Positions 34,856-47,462 of a DNA stretch of 64,000 nt are shown here, one piece after another (within the stretch, counting starts at the first letter, position 1; every line of letters begins with the position of its first letter). The position numbers and the translations under genes are program-made. The notes beneath the pieces were generated by a model. That model worked only from the letters and a program-made list of their open reading frames with translations, was not told the origin of the DNA and did not search any database. This DNA is from Argyresthia goedartella. Taxonomy: Eukaryota > Arthropoda > Insecta > Lepidoptera > Argyresthiidae. The stretch covers positions 7,901,501 to 7,965,500 of the forward strand of contig OX463809.1 of NCBI GenBank assembly GCA_949825045.1. Reading direction: 5' to 3'.

Positions 34856-34971
34856 AACCATCTTATTAGCCCCGTAAAATACCAGTTTCTCCCCCGCAGG
34901 GGTTATTACCCCCAGTGGCTCCTACCACTGGAATAAAACATAACATAAACATAAACATTTACATACAGGCA

Positions 34972-35100
34972 CATACATTGCTTCTGACCCCACACTAGGA
35001 AACGCTATGTCGTGGGAACCAGAAACAGCGACGTCACACACATATAAACATACAAGACCTGGGTTTTTTTTAGCCTCTCGCATTGTAGGCAATAGAGGGT
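34972..35100 (-). repeat. tRNA-derived SINE S1, truncated copy 3
   Basis: Shares 'cattgcttctgaccccacac' and 'cgtgggaaccagaaacagcg' with 25236-25437, but the tRNA-like head is missing. Confidence 0.6.
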
Positions 35101-35384
35101 ACGACCTTCTCGTAACGATTATCAGTACCTATCAAATATGTATGTACTTCGGTTGTGAATACCATATCACAATCCAAGGCGAAGTTCGCAGTCTCCAAGC
35201 AATGTAAAAAATAGCGCAAATCACCAGCTTTGTCACAATTGTAGGGATTATTAAAAGGAATTGGTGTGATTTGCGGAGCTCACTGTAAATTATGGGGGGA
35301 TAAGACAGATGAGGCTTTGCTTGAGTGGTGGAGATTGTTCTTTGACTCGGATAGCCTGCAGGTAGTTGCTTCATTAAGTTTCTT

Positions 35385-35815
35385 TTAATAGCATATACAA
35401 ATTTATGAATGCACCTGGTTACGTACATGGAGTATGACAGTAGCCGCACCAATAACTTTGCAAACTACATTTTGCGGTAAACCCAACCTATGTATTGACT
35501 TTTTACTAAAATTGTATAGCCTGTTACTCTCACGGTCAATACGTATCCAACGACGTCTCATTGTTAAAATCTGTCAAGCGGTTTGGACTGTAGCGGTTTT
35601 TTTTGAATTTTTCAAACCCTCACATCTCCGCCGTTTTGAAAACAAAAATAAAAAACAGAATCGACCAAAAAACAATTTAATTATCGATCCTGCTCACAAA
35701 AAATCACGAGAATCAGTTGAGAAATGCGGCCTGTACAGAATAATATCCGGGCACACATCCGGATGTACGAAAGCATTTTTGCCCAATCCTGAAACGTAGA
35801 CGCTTCATCGCGCGG
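35385..35815 (+). repeat. Dispersed repeat D3, copy 2
   Basis: Same blocks as 20136-20425. The 121-codon plus-strand frame here follows the repeat and has no recognisable domain, so it is not called a gene. Confidence 0.6.
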
Positions 35816-36020
35816 TCAATAATGTGAGTGAGGTGAACCTGCACTGGAATGTCCGTCCCTATTAAATTCCGCTGCATTCCAATGTCTGTTCACATTATTC
35901 TAGTAGCAATCCAGTCTATAATAGTGGTAGAATCCAGGTATTGGGAGACCGAACCTACAAACCTACATCATAACGACATCTAGAGATGCTTTCCCGTACA
36001 AATACGAACTTAAATAAAAT

Positions 36021-36995
36021 AAAAAAACCGGCCAAGTGCAAGTTGGACTCGCGCACGAAGGGTTCCGTACCATTATCTATAAAAAACCGCAAAAAAATCA
36101 TGTCTGTTGCAGGTATGGAAGCCCCACTTAAATGTTTATTTTATCCTGTAGTTATTATTAAAGAGAAGACAGTAATACATTATCTGTGTTTATTTCACTT
36201 TCTGGGTAGTTTTGATAAAATCTATTGCTCAATTCGAAATTGTATCCATAAAGGGCTATGGTAAGTAAAGAGAGCACAGTATGTGCCAGCATTCAACTCA
36301 ATATTACTAAACATTAAAATACCAATCAATCCAGCTTTCTAACAAGCAAGATTTTTAAATCCGAATTTAATAGAGGTTTTTTTTTTACAAAACCATACCG
36401 CGAGTTACAATACAGCCAGCGCTATCTGCTGTCTAAGACTAACGTACTATGCGTGGGTGAAGGGAAGTAATCGAAAATAAACTTTTTTTGTATGGGAGCA
36501 CCTCTTAAATATCAATTAAATTTAAATTTAATTATTTATTTTTAAAGTAAATAATATACTCAATATATTGTGAACATTTTAAGCGTCTACCTGCTACCAT
36601 TATCAATATCGAGCAATAATGAGCAAAAAAAACAAGTTTACTGTATGGGGGCCCCCCTTAAATATTAATTTCATTTTATTTTAATTATTTATTTTTAAAG
36701 TAAATAATATACTCAATATATTGTGAACATTTTATGCCTCTACCTGCAACCATTATCCATATCGATCAAAAATTTGCAAAAAAAACACGTTTATTGTATG
36801 GGAGCCCCCTTAAATATTTATTTTATTCTGTATTTTAGTATTTGTTGTAGTAGCGTCAACAGAAAATCATCTGTGAAAATTTCAACTGTCTAGCTACCAC
36901 GGTTCATGAGATACAGCCTGGTGACAAACAGACGGACGGCGAAGTTTCAGTAATAGGGTCCCGTTTGGCACCCTTCGGGTACGGAACCCTAAAAA
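36021..36995 (+). repeat. Lepidoptera-type dispersed repeat LR, longest copy
   Basis: Runs from 'aaaaaaaccggccaagtgc' to 'gggtacggaaccctaaaaa'. It contains a roughly 150-bp internal tandem duplication (about 36488-36640 and 36646-36800, both with 'aaataatatactcaatatat'). Confidence 0.7.
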
Positions 36996-37570
36996 TGTGG
37001 TCATTCAAGTAATTTTGGAGATGAACCGACTAGGTTTAATTCTATTATTTGACCCAGGGGACGCGTCCACACTGAACGAGCGGTGGCTAAAGTAGAGTCA
37101 TTCTTAGAAGTATAGAAGTCTTCACGTAATATATAATGTATAATAATAATGAATTCTTTTATTTGCCTTCACGTATAATAATAATGAATTCTTTTATTTG
37201 CCTTCGAACTTAAGAAATACAAGAAGAAACACAAATACAATGTAGGATAAGTAGCGGATCCCAAACTAGTAGTCTTGTGCCTGCTCGGTCATCAGAGAGA
37301 GCGCTCCGTACTAGTACATTTCAGTCAGTGTACCAGTAAGATCTAACAGCTTTATTAGTACTATTATGTATGACGTAGGATCGAATAAAAAATGGAGCTA
37401 TTAGGTTAACCTTTCTTTTCGTGCAGAGCAGAAACTTGAGGAATAGTATACTCTGATAATATTAACATATTTATACAATTCTATGTGTCTGTTTGCATAG
37501 CAGAAATAAAAAGTTAAATAATATTTGTTTTCCCTTCATACTTAAAAAGGCTTAGGACTGTCATTCTAGT
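36996..37570. other. Non-coding with a 39-bp tandem duplication
   Basis: 'cacgtataataataatgaat' plus 'tcttttatttgcctt' occurs twice (about 37124-37203, with a small difference). Nothing else is recognised. Confidence 0.45.
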
Positions 37571-37700
37571 CAAGATGTAAATGCCGTGTCTGTGTGTGCG
37601 AGCGAGAGCCAGTCGGCATGGCTCAATGCCTCCCGCCCGCCACCGCCGCCGCTCTCTCGGAGCGATGTCCTAATAGTCCTAATAGACCGAATGTCCGATT
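37571..37700. promoter_or_regulatory. CpG-rich patch, possible promoter
   Basis: An island of CpG ('cgagcgagagcc', 'cccgccaccgccgccgctctc') stands out from AT-rich surroundings. No coding exon could be attached on either strand, so this is a weak suggestion. Confidence 0.25.
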
Positions 37701-38560
37701 AGCGTAAGGAAACGTTTCTTTTCGTTCATTGCACAGTAACGTTTCCTATTCGTTCTTCGTACATGACCGACACAAGACTACAAACTAGGCAAAGCCTGTC
37801 CTATGGAATCCTAGTGGTTACACTAGGAATTAACTTTAAACAAACAAGACTGTTTCTACATATAGAAGACAGGCCAGAAAGTATTTTAAGGTTAAAGATA
37901 AAAAAGTTTACAGAATAAAAAGAAGGCAGGTACCTAAATTAAGTAAAATGAATTGATGAGAGAGAATAATTACGTTCACTTTGGATTATTGCAGTAAACA
38001 CTCAGTTTCATCATAGTTCAGTGACAACAGATACTTTCTTAATGTCTTTTTTGTTTCGTGAAAGGGTTTGGTTACTAAATTATGGGGAATTTAGGATCCT
38101 GTTGAGAAAGGATGGAAAGGCAGGCAAACGACCTGCAAATTCGGTCCTGGCATTGGGTACTACTGCACCGTGGCGTCTCTTATTAATTCGGACAGCGTAG
38201 GCAGAAGACGCGGTGAAGATTCTGTGGCCTGCAGTTACGGTTTTATAGATATACAAATGTCTCACAGTTATTACACTCTTAAAAAAATATTGCCATTGCA
38301 ACATAAAAGCTTTGATGCTGGACAGCCGTCAAAGGTGCAGAATTATGAGGGCAACATTTTTATTGTTACTCTTTAATTGCTTATGCAACAAATTTACCAA
38401 TTTTAATGTAACACCAATAAAATAACTGTTGAAATTACAATGCTAAAATTGTTCGTGTCACTATATTATTTCTTGTCCTTTTGTTCCCATGGCAAAGCAT
38501 TTAGCTATCATATCAAAAGTATATTGTCCCTACATCTAACTTCCTTTAGCTGCAGTATTA
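37701..38560. other. Non-coding, nothing recognised
   Basis: The minus-strand frame at 38080-38304 looks like a remnant of a dispersed repeat and shows no domain. Confidence 0.35.
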
Positions 38561-38574
38561 AATGTGCTTTCTTC

Positions 38575-39295
38575 CGATGACAAGGGATTTTGCTAAAAAG
38601 ACAAAGGTTTACTGTCCATGGCTACAATTTTGTTTTGTTGAATTAGCAATCTTCATTTGTACATTTATCAATTCACCATGTGGATAAAGTAAAATACTTA
38701 GGGTTAATTATAGATGAGACACTCTCATGGAAGCCATTTATAATTAATTTAACAAGTCGCACCAGAAAGCTCATTTATATCTTCAAAATGCTTAGACAGT
38801 CAGCAGACGATTTTTTTTTGTATACAGTGTATAATGCTTTGGCCCAGTCAATTATATCTTATTGCATAGCGGCTTGGGGTGGCGCACCAAAAACACTAAT
38901 TATAAAATTGGAAAGGGCTCAAAGAGCTGACCTTAAAGTACTTCTAAGAAAGCCTTTCAGATACCCCACTGAATTACTTTGCACTGAGTGCAAATTGCTC
39001 TCGGTAAGGCAACTTTTCATTCAACAGGCTATTCTGAGAACACACACAAGTCGCCCATACGATCCGTTGCTACTCCTAAAGCGGAGAAAAGACAGTGTTT
39101 GAGATAGAAAGCTGTAAAACCGCTCATGCTCAAAGGCAGCTTTATATCACTGGCCCTCGTCTCTACAACAAAATTAGCAGGGAAGTCGAGCTTTATCATC
39201 TACCCAAAACCGTCTGCACCCATTAATTAAAAAATTACTGCTGAAGCTCTCCTATGGAGACACGGAGAAGCTTCTTGACAATCCAAATTAGGAAA
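38575..39295 (+). pseudogene. Jockey/CR1-type LINE reverse transcriptase, C-terminal remnant
   Basis: The main open frame (38680-39102) shows 'VKYLGLIIDETLSW', 'ISYCIAAWGGAPKT' and 'LLSVRQLFIQQ', typical of the region after the catalytic motif. It continues after a frameshift ('GPRLYNKIS') to about 39290. Catalytic motif and endonuclease are missing. A long AT-rich tail with ATT triplets follows to about 39745. Confidence 0.75.
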
Positions 39296-39778
39296 ACAAA
39301 ATACAAAATTACCTGGGTTCCATACTTCAACTCTTTATCCCCCTCCTTTCCTTCACCAACTCCACATGCACAACACACACACACACTCACTACACTCTTC
39401 ACTTATACTCTACATTCACATCACTCTACACAGTCTCTTTATAATAATTAAAATTAAGTATTAGTGTTGTTGTGTACCCTAATACCCACCAATTGTGTAC
39501 CCCAATTTGTTTTTATTCTGTAGATTATTATTATTATTATTTTTCTGTAGATTTACCTCTTTTGATTACCAGCATAAAACTAAAAATAGTTAAGTACCTA
39601 GTATTGTACAAAATAAAATATGTACCCAATGGGAAGTAACTGTCTCCCATGATACAGGTTTTTCCTATTTTGGGAGGCAGGGAACTCACATATGTTAACC
39701 CCTGTTATTTTGAACAATAAAATTATTCTTTTTGTTATTAAAAATTACATTCGATTATTTTAATCTGTTTTCAGTAGG

Positions 39779-40416
39779 TACTATCGAACCATCTGAATCA
39801 TGACCCACCATAAACTTTTTTTGCTAAACCCCTTAAATGCAAGTAGGTCGAAATTCGCTTGAACGTTTATTTCCTTGGTAACGAACTTGTTATCATTTGA
39901 TTAGACACTGACATTTACATAGATCTTACAAGTTTGAAAGTTTCAAACGAATTATCAGGCAAATGGGTCATGATTCAGTTGGTTCGATTGTACTATCGAA
40001 CCAACTGAATCATGACCCACCATAAGCTTATTTTGCTAAACCCCTTAAATGCAAGTAGGTAGAAATTCGCTTGAAGGTTTATTTCCTTGGTAACGAACTT
40101 GTTATCATTTGATTAGACACTGACATTTTGATAGATCTTACAAGTTCGAAAGTTTCAAACGAATTATCAGGCAAATGGGTCATGATTCAGTTGGTTCGAT
40201 TGTACTATCGAACCATCTGAATCATGACCCACCATAAGCTTATTTTGCTAAACCCCTTAAATGCAAGTAGGTCGAAATTCGCTTGAAGGTTTATTTCCTT
40301 GGTAACGAACTTGTTATCATTTGATTAGACACTGACATTTTGATAGATCTTACAAGTTTGAAAGTTTCAAACGAATTATCAGGCAAAAGGGTCATGATTC
40401 AGTTGGTTCGATAGTA
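39779..40416. mobile_element. MITE trimer: three head-to-tail 212-bp copies
   Basis: Copies span 39779-39990, 39991-40202 and 40203-40416. Each has inverted ends of about 28 bp, starting 'tactatcgaacc' and ending 'ggttcgat(a/t)gta'. The copies are about 97% alike. No coding capacity. Confidence 0.8.
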
Positions 40417-41370
40417 CATTGCGTAAATGCTACATGCCAATGAATAAATTAAAAAAGTAGCTTGATCAGAAAAGTAGAATTTTGCTCCCTCTCGTCGTGG
40501 AGCATACTTACTTTTCCGAATGAAAGGTGTGAAAAGTATAATGCTGTAGTGTTAGTAAATAATAAAAGCAGGAATATATGAATCAAAGTGTAGAAATCGA
40601 AGTTTCTATAAGTAGAATGTTTCGTAAACAATCTTAACCTGTCCTCTTCCAAACTCCCCACGACGACGATAGCTTGTACCAATTAATAGTAGATTGTTAA
40701 CCGAGGGCTGAAAGGCACCCATTCCTGACGAGTTCGTTCGAGCGCCAATAGTTCGAGGCAGAAATGGGTGCTATCACCCGAGTAAAACACTCTACTTTTC
40801 ATTAAGAATACGAGGAAAGTAAACACAAGCCAGTTAAAATCAAAATTATTTTATTAAAAAACAGAGTCACTTGTAATCAAAATATAAAACTTAAGGAAAT
40901 CACGCCGAAACAGACGGATGGTCTAGCTCGCGGCGAGATCACAATCAGATCATCACAATTCGCAAGATGGCGCGCGACCGCGGAAGACGGCCATTTTGAA
41001 TTTGCGTATTTGGTGGTTTTATCTGTGTCTTAAACAATATTTTAATTTATTTCGCAAATCACATCTCGCCTTGAAAGTGACTAATAAATACATAAAGTAC
41101 ATTATATTAATTATAAACATCAAAAAGAATTTAAATGTCAACAAAACTAATAAATTAAGAATTAATCGTTTTATGGCTGTATATGTTATAAACTACGATT
41201 CATATTTTTTTTTATACTTTTCTGCTTTAGAGCAGGCATGTACCACTTTCAGCACGGTGCCTGGATGAACATGTAGTGTTATGCTACTTACATGCCATTT
41301 TCCAGTCTGTTCAGCTGGATACTTGCTGAGCTGTACAGCTTGATATTTGGCATCACCTTTATTTTCTTAG
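40417..41370. other. Unassigned; possible LTR-element leftovers
   Basis: The stretch 40690-40990 has CpG-rich pieces and, on the minus strand, an AATAAA followed by a leader-like region ('ttggtacaagctatcg', about 40680). This could be the edge of an LTR element. No domain is seen. Confidence 0.3.
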
Positions 41371-41375
41371 GACCC

Positions 41376-42414
41376 TGTAACGTTTTAAACAATAAGAACA
41401 CAATAACAAATCATTTTCACTTCGTATTTTCACACTATCAGCACTTCTAAATCGATAACGAAGGGGTTTACCTTTGGTGACCTTGTATTTGGCTTTCTCC
41501 GAAACTCTGCAATCTCGGGCTTCGTGCGCGCTGGTGCGCTACCCTTTTATCTATCGCTGTTATGTAATTTTGGCTATGTGAACTTGTTGATTTTTCTATT
41601 ACGAGCCTGAAACCAAAATCTGACATTTACTATGTTGTTGTTTATCTGGTTGTCATGGCAATGTCCATTCAAACTCGTTAGCGGTCTGATATGTTTGCTT
41701 CAATACTTTTACAAAAATACTTTTTCTCTCTTGGCCACTCACAAAAATTACTTTTAATTTAAATAATTTTTAGAACTCTCCAAAAAGGGTATAAGAGCGG
41801 AACATTTCTGCAATTCTAGAGTCTCACTTCAGCTTTCAAGCAAGAAGCATCACCTAAAGGCTTTATCCCGGGGCCGCACTGCCCCGGGATCCTGCGAGCC
41901 TCTACTACTACGCCTCCTGTCTTGGCGAGCCTCTACCCTGGCCGGCGCTTCGTGGGTCTCCACTTCACCTGCCCGTTCTCTGCTACACCTGCCCGTTGGT
42001 GACTTCAGGCCGACACGTTGCGGGCCTCTACCCTGGTCGGCGCTTCGCTACCAGGGCCACTACTTCTGCTGCCCGTCGGTGTCTCCAGGGCACTGATGAC
42101 CGATTGGCCGCCGGCCACGCTCTCCAACTGCAACTGCTACGTCGCCCACCAGTGCTTCCACTGACCGGTTCGCCAGACCGGTTCCACTGCTCCTTCTGCT
42201 CCTACTCTCCGTGTCCTCCGCTTCCTTTTTTTTTTAACTGATATCCGTATTTTTTAAAAAACCTGTCTCACCTCATTCATCCTCATCTTCCTTTCATTTT
42301 TTATAAAAAAAGTCACTGTAAATAAGCATAATAAACTATCATCTCTAAATTTTATCCTGGTTGTTGTTTCTTGTTAGGTTCTGTTTAGGTTCTTGTCGCT
42401 ACACGACAAACAAT
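41376..42414 (+). mobile_element. Candidate solo LTR
   Basis: Begins TGTAACG. It has a TATA box in 'gggtataagagcgg' (about 41788) followed by an initiator-like 'tctcacttcag' (41821), then a GC-rich leader, then AATAAAC (about 42329), as in U3-R-U5. GACCC lies on both sides (41371-41375 and 42415-42419), but the right end then lacks the usual CA, so the right edge is uncertain. The 81-codon frame inside is not a gene. Confidence 0.4.
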
Positions 42415-44330
42415 GACCCCCTTTCAGAGTATGAGTAATGAAAACTCCTTTGTTAACATAGCTGGTAACACGCTTGATTTGGTTTTGTGAAACTTTTTAT
42501 GCTCGGCCCTCACGGAAACTGTAGATAATTATAATATAGATAATAGTAATTTGGACAGATTTCACCCAACCTTCGAATTAGAAATACTACAAAGTATATC
42601 CCTGGACACACATAGACCAAAGCAATTCGCAACACATAGTTTTGTGAGGGCTGACTACGAACTTGCAAATACTAGGCTGTGTGGTGTGGACTGGAGGAAA
42701 ATTCTCGATGAATTCAATGAGGTGAATTCAAAGGTTGCAGTATTTTACAAAACTCTTAACTCGATAATAAACAGTACGGTACCGATGGTCAAGAAACGTC
42801 GCCACACTTATCCTTCATGGTTTAGTCCTGCACTAATCAAAATGATACGCGAAAAGGAAAAAAACGCAGTACCTATACTTAGGAAAATGCAGAATCCTCG
42901 CGATTGCTTGGAGTTTGCATTAGTTCGTTCTCGTGTACAGATAATAATTAACGAAGATTTTAGATTATAGAAATTATTTATCTTCTATTGAGGATAGCCT
43001 AAAGATTGCTCCAAGAAATTTTGGTCCTTCCTTAAAGACACTCGCAAAGGAAAGTCTGACTATCCATCTAATAAGAACGGTATTTCTGCCGAGAATAATT
43101 CGGACAATCTTTTTGCCTCACACTTCTCAACATTTTTGGATGTTACTGGCTCTACAACCCCATCAACACATTATGCCCAAGTGGGAGATTCTTCAATTCT
43201 ACACATTCCAGTCTCTTGATGCTAGTAAAAGCGCTGGTCCAGATGGAATACCTCCTCCATTTATAAAAAGATGTGCAAAAAACCTGGCCTAACCACTTTC
43301 ATTCATATTTAACGAGTCCATCAAATCATCGATATTCCCCTCGAAATGAAAGAAGCCAATGTCATTCCTATCTATAAAAAAGGTGAAAAGAATCTGATCT
43401 CCAACTATAGACCAATATCGATTCTGTCTATATTTTCAAAAGTATTTGAATGCCTCGTATATCCTAATTTGGTTTGGCAGGTTAAAGAGTTATTAACGCC
43501 ATTTCAGCACGGGTTTGTGTCACGGAAATCACCCATTAGTAACTTGTTGTCTTTTGTGGATGATGTATATAATATCGTGGATAAAGGCCAAGAATAAGAA
43601 GCGATTTATACGGACTTTAGTAGCGCGTTCGACAAAGTAGACCACGAAATCCTGCTTCATAAGCGGAAGCACAATTTTGACATTACTGGAGCAGTTTTTG
43701 GGATGGTTCAAATCATACCTTGGTGACAGATGGCATAGGGTAATTAAAGATGGTTTCTCTTCGAATGTATACAGGGCCGCTTCTGGCGTCCCACAGGGAT
43801 CCCGCTTGGGAGGGCCCAATGGAATAGGATAAAGATGTTAAATAAGATAGGAATCTTATTTAACATCTTTATCAATGATATTGAAGGTGTGGTCCAACAT
43901 ACGAGTAGTAAATGCCTTCTCTTTGCTGACGATTTGAAAATATACAAAGTCATCCGAGTCATCGTGTGACTCGCTTATGCTTCAGGATGAATTGACTAGG
44001 ATTAATGAATGGTGTATGTCCAATAATATGTGTCTGAAAGTTGGTAAATGCTTCCTGCTGCTTAATTAATATTCAATTTACAAAAAAAATGTCAAAAATA
44101 CATAGTACTTACAGTATTGGGGGAGCCCTGGTTGGTGAAGTTTGCATAATCAGAGATCTTGGAGTGATATTGGATTCCCAATTGAACTTTATTAATCACA
44201 TCGATCATGTCTGTAGTGAAAGTAACAAAATGCTGGGATTTCTGAAAAGAGTAGGAAGTTAGTTTAAAAGAACGGAGAGTCTTATGACCCTCTATACTGC
44301 CCTTGTACCTGGTAAACTGACTAGTCTTCT
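42415..44330 (+). pseudogene. Jockey-type LINE ORF2, decayed
   Basis: Pieces in order on the plus strand: end of the endonuclease ('NTLDLVL', about 42470), a linker (42551-42970, 'PSWFSPALIKMIREKEKN'), reverse transcriptase ('VIPIYKKGEKN...YRPISILSIFSKVFE' at 43346-43597), 'YTDFSSAFDKVDHEILLHK' (about 43605), the catalytic 'LLFADDLKIYK' (about 43920), and 'IRDLGVILDSQLNF' (about 44150). Many stops and frameshifts. The 5' end and ORF1 are missing. Confidence 0.8.
43828..43872. repeat. Perfect inverted repeat inside the LINE
   Basis: 'aaagatgttaaataagat' and its reverse complement are separated by four bases. It falls where the reverse transcriptase should read 'GPLLFNIFIND', so it replaced or duplicated that segment. 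Confidence 0.8.
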
Positions 44331-44696
44331 CTATTTTACTTATTTAACTTTATCATTATCTACCTACCTAGACAAAAACGTCTAACATGTTTTCAAAAGA
44401 AACATTGCCAAAAGTAACCCTAACTTACCATTACATACCTACCTGCCACACGCAACCCATATTAAATATACATTGTCTTGTATTATTATATTTAAATTTG
44501 TATACTCATTACATAACCACAACATAAACATAAGTACAGCGGTGTAATCTAGTTTTATAATATAGTTAGATTCAAATAAGTGAATATGTGAAGACATGTA
44601 CCCTTATGTGTTATTCTGGTAGAGCCTAGTGCCCACGACACAGGGAAACCTAATGTGGGACTAGTGTCGCTTTTGTCCTATGTATTTTTCATGTAT
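44331..44696. other. LINE tail and SINE-like remnant
   Basis: AT-rich. 'gcccacgacacagggaaacc' to 'tgtgggactagtgtcg' (44630-44670) resembles the tail of a SINE. Confidence 0.35.
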
Positions 44697-44850
44697 AAAG
44701 GGGGCTTCGCTTCGCTCACCCCCTTTACCCTTCACCTAAGCTACCGCAGTATTTTGCCCTGATATTTTTTACAACTTTTGGTGTTCATTTATCCATTTTG
44801 GGTAGGAAAAAAATATTTTGGTGATCATTATATTTGTTGCCTTATTTAAC
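44697..44850 (-). repeat. Dispersed repeat D2, truncated copy 4
   Basis: 'acccttcacctaagctaccg' through 'ttttggtgatcattatattt' matches the reverse of 19671-19800. Confidence 0.7.
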
Positions 44851-45335
44851 CGTGATCAATGAACCGTGAAAATTATTTTAAAATACTTACGCGAACCGTC
44901 GAAAATAATTCGTTTTCGAGTTATTTTTTTTAATCGCCTTTTCAAGCATTCAGGACGGTGGGAATCTAGGAAGGATGGGGAAACGACGAATTTGGCCGTT
45001 TTTTTAACCTCGTGGCCATTGACCTTGACCTTTCATGTATATTTCGCAGAAAATTCTAAGTTTTGCTATTTTTTTACACTCGGTGTAGTTTTAAGTTTAT
45101 TGACCTCGAGGTCATTGATCTTGATCTTGATCTTGATCTTTTATGCATATTTCGCAGACAATTCTCAGTTTTGCCGTTTTGGAATAGAAAATCCGAATCA
45201 GGGCACCCCACTACCTTGGCAGTCCTTCCTAGTCGTTAATTGGTCAAAAAGGTGAGTGATAAATAATTTTCTTCTATTAATTTATCCTTTAGCGATGTGT
45301 ATTTTATCTTATTTGTGCCGAAAGTGAAATCAAAT
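44851..45335. other. Repeat-derived stretch with an internal duplication
   Basis: Two related blocks of about 110 bp both contain 'tatttcgcaga', with a (GATCTT)n run at about 45117-45140. The 129-codon open frame reflects this low complexity, so I do not call it a gene. Confidence 0.4.
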
Positions 45336-45960
45336 CAAATCAAATCAAAAATCGTTTATTTCCATAGGATGTTGTTACATCACTTAGATCCGTCATTACA
45401 TTTTTTTGGGTGAGTTCACTAACACAATGGCGGAATCTGTGGAGAAGAGCTCACCGAAGAAACTCCACAGTCGTCGCATCTTTTGCGTTTCCTTTTTTAA
45501 ATAAAATATTGTCAAATTACAAAATGAATGCTAATTATATATCGAAACAGCCTGTTACTCAAACAATCTATTCCCATGGACATCTGTCCTCTAAGTAATC
45601 AGATATCCTATAGTAACCTTTTTTATACAATTTCTGTTTTATTATTATTTTAAACTTGTCTAAAGGTAAGTTTTTTAATATCAGTAGGGACCTTATTGTA
45701 ATAGCGTATACAAGTGCCTTTAAAAGAATTACTAATTTTATGTAGTCGGCTTACATAAGCAACCAACTTGTCTTTATTTCTAGTATTAAAATTGTGTATA
45801 TCACTGTACTTCTGGAAATTAGTTATATTTCTTTTTACATACACAAGATTGTCATAGATATATTGAGACACAAATGTCAGAATATTGATTTCTTTAAACT
45901 TTTCCCTTTCCAATTCTTTAAACTTTTTAAATATGAAGTGACAAAATCCACGCCATTCCG
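45336..45960 (-). pseudogene. LINE 3' end, antisense
   Basis: An (AAATC)n tail at about 45329-45350, then a 3' UTR, and on the minus strand the frame 45650-45913 with 'FNTRNKDKLVAYVSRLHKI' and 'CIRYYNKVPTDIKKL', the usual last segment of jockey/CR1-type reverse transcriptases. Confidence 0.75.
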
Positions 45961-46683
45961 CGTAAGCCCTAAAAGGGCCGAGCGCGAACGCGCGAAATCG
46001 TGGTTTCGAAAATGCTCGATTAGGTTACGTTCTATCATTGTGTACAGTAAAATTGTAAATAGAAAACGGTGAAGTGGGAGTCACAGACATATAGTAAGAT
46101 ACTGTGGGAGTGTCGCAATTGTATTTTGTGTCTATGGAACTTATCAGAATTGCCACTATTACAACTTTTTAGTGCGGCCATTGTTTTTGTATCGCCGTGT
46201 TTTCTTTGACATCGTTTTGTTAGTGATGGATGATGTATGGTAGGTATAGTAAAATAATGTATGGGTTGATAAGGTATATATATTTAGGGTAATAAAAAAA
46301 ATAAAATGAAAATGAAATTTATTCACCAAAGTAATATACAGATGAAAGATACATTGGAATCTTAAACTAAGTAACTAAGTTTAATAAACCTGTGTTTTAA
46401 GGCCCATCTGCCTCTCCCTTTAGACACTATTTAATGTGTGAAAAAATTAAGTAACCTAGGCACAGTTAACTTAACATTTGATTATGAATAAGATGTTTTA
46501 TATGGTATGTATAATATATATATATATATATAATATATAGATATTGAGGTATAGTTAATCAACCATTTTGGGATTTGTTTTAGAGAAATAAACTTAAGTC
46601 AGAATTTTCTACACAACAATTTTTTTTTTTTCAAATGTTCATAATTTTGCTTTAGCAACCAGTTTCATATTAGATTTTTTGCT

Positions 46684-47205
46684 TTATATTTTGTAAACAT
46701 ACACCATGTTTAATATTTTATTGGTTTTGTTATACAAGCGATTAGCTCTGCCTAGATACTGATTCCTGGCAAAGGAGGTTCTGATTAAGGGAAACTTATA
46801 GACCATATCCGATCTTCTTTTAGAAGATTGGATTGGGACAAAGGTTGTATTTGAGTGGACTCTAAGTACTGTGCGCTCAATATACAATTGTCGTATCGTT
46901 AGTAGTTCACAATACTGGTAAAGATCTTCTGTAGGAGTGCTGTATGGTTTAAAGGTATGGTTAAACCTTTGCGCTCTTTCTAGTTTGAGCAGTCTAGTTT
47001 TATACGCTCCTCCCCAGACTGGTATGCAATAATTCAATATAGATTGGACTAATGAAAAGTATGTTGTCTTAAGTAAGTGTGGGGGAGTAATATGTCGGAG
47101 TTTCCTAAAAATCCAGACGCACTTCCGTACTCGTTCCACTAGCAGTTCTATCTGGGGTTGCCAAGTAAGTTTTTCGTCCAGTATTACACCCAAATACTCT
47201 ACCTG
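46684..47205 (-). pseudogene. LINE reverse transcriptase, C-terminal part
   Basis: 'LGVILDEKLTWQPQIELLVE', 'LNYCIPVWGGAYKT' and 'LTIRQLYIERTVLRVH' mark the region after the catalytic FxDD motif. It directly abuts the N-terminal RT piece at 47209, so the centre was lost. Confidence 0.8.
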
Positions 47206-47208
47206 ACT

Positions 47209-47460
47209 TCACACAAACTGTTGGTTGGACAATATGTTGTGGTCATTGAGGTATTTTTTAAGTCGGCCATCCAGCAATTTTTCTAAAATCTTTGATATTG
47301 CAGGTAAGGCTGAAATAGGCCTGTAGTTTCCAATGATGTTCTTATCATCACTTTTATGAATAGGGTGGATAATAGAACGTTTAAGTATATCAGGGAACAT
47401 CCCTTTTGCAAAGCAGAGATTAAATAGGGAAGTAAGAGGCTGAGTCAGGACATGTTTTGC
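47209..47460 (-). pseudogene. LINE reverse transcriptase, N-terminal part
   Basis: 'LKRSIIHPIHKSDDKNIIG' and 'YRPISALPAISKILEKLL' are the first conserved RT blocks. Upstream the frame is cut by the LR repeat and resumes at 47859. Confidence 0.8.
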
Positions 47461-47462
47461 CT

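Noticed and set aside
35434..35799. 121-codon plus-strand frame
   Set aside because: It lies within dispersed repeat D3 and downstream repeat sequence; no domain and no splice context.
41220..41545. Two minus-strand exon-like pieces with good splice signals
   Set aside because: The supposed acceptor coincides with the edge of the candidate LTR (41376). No upstream ATG and no protein family fits.
44866..45255. 129-codon plus-strand frame
   Set aside because: It reads through a duplicated low-complexity repeat; the product is a run of hydrophobic repeats without a domain.
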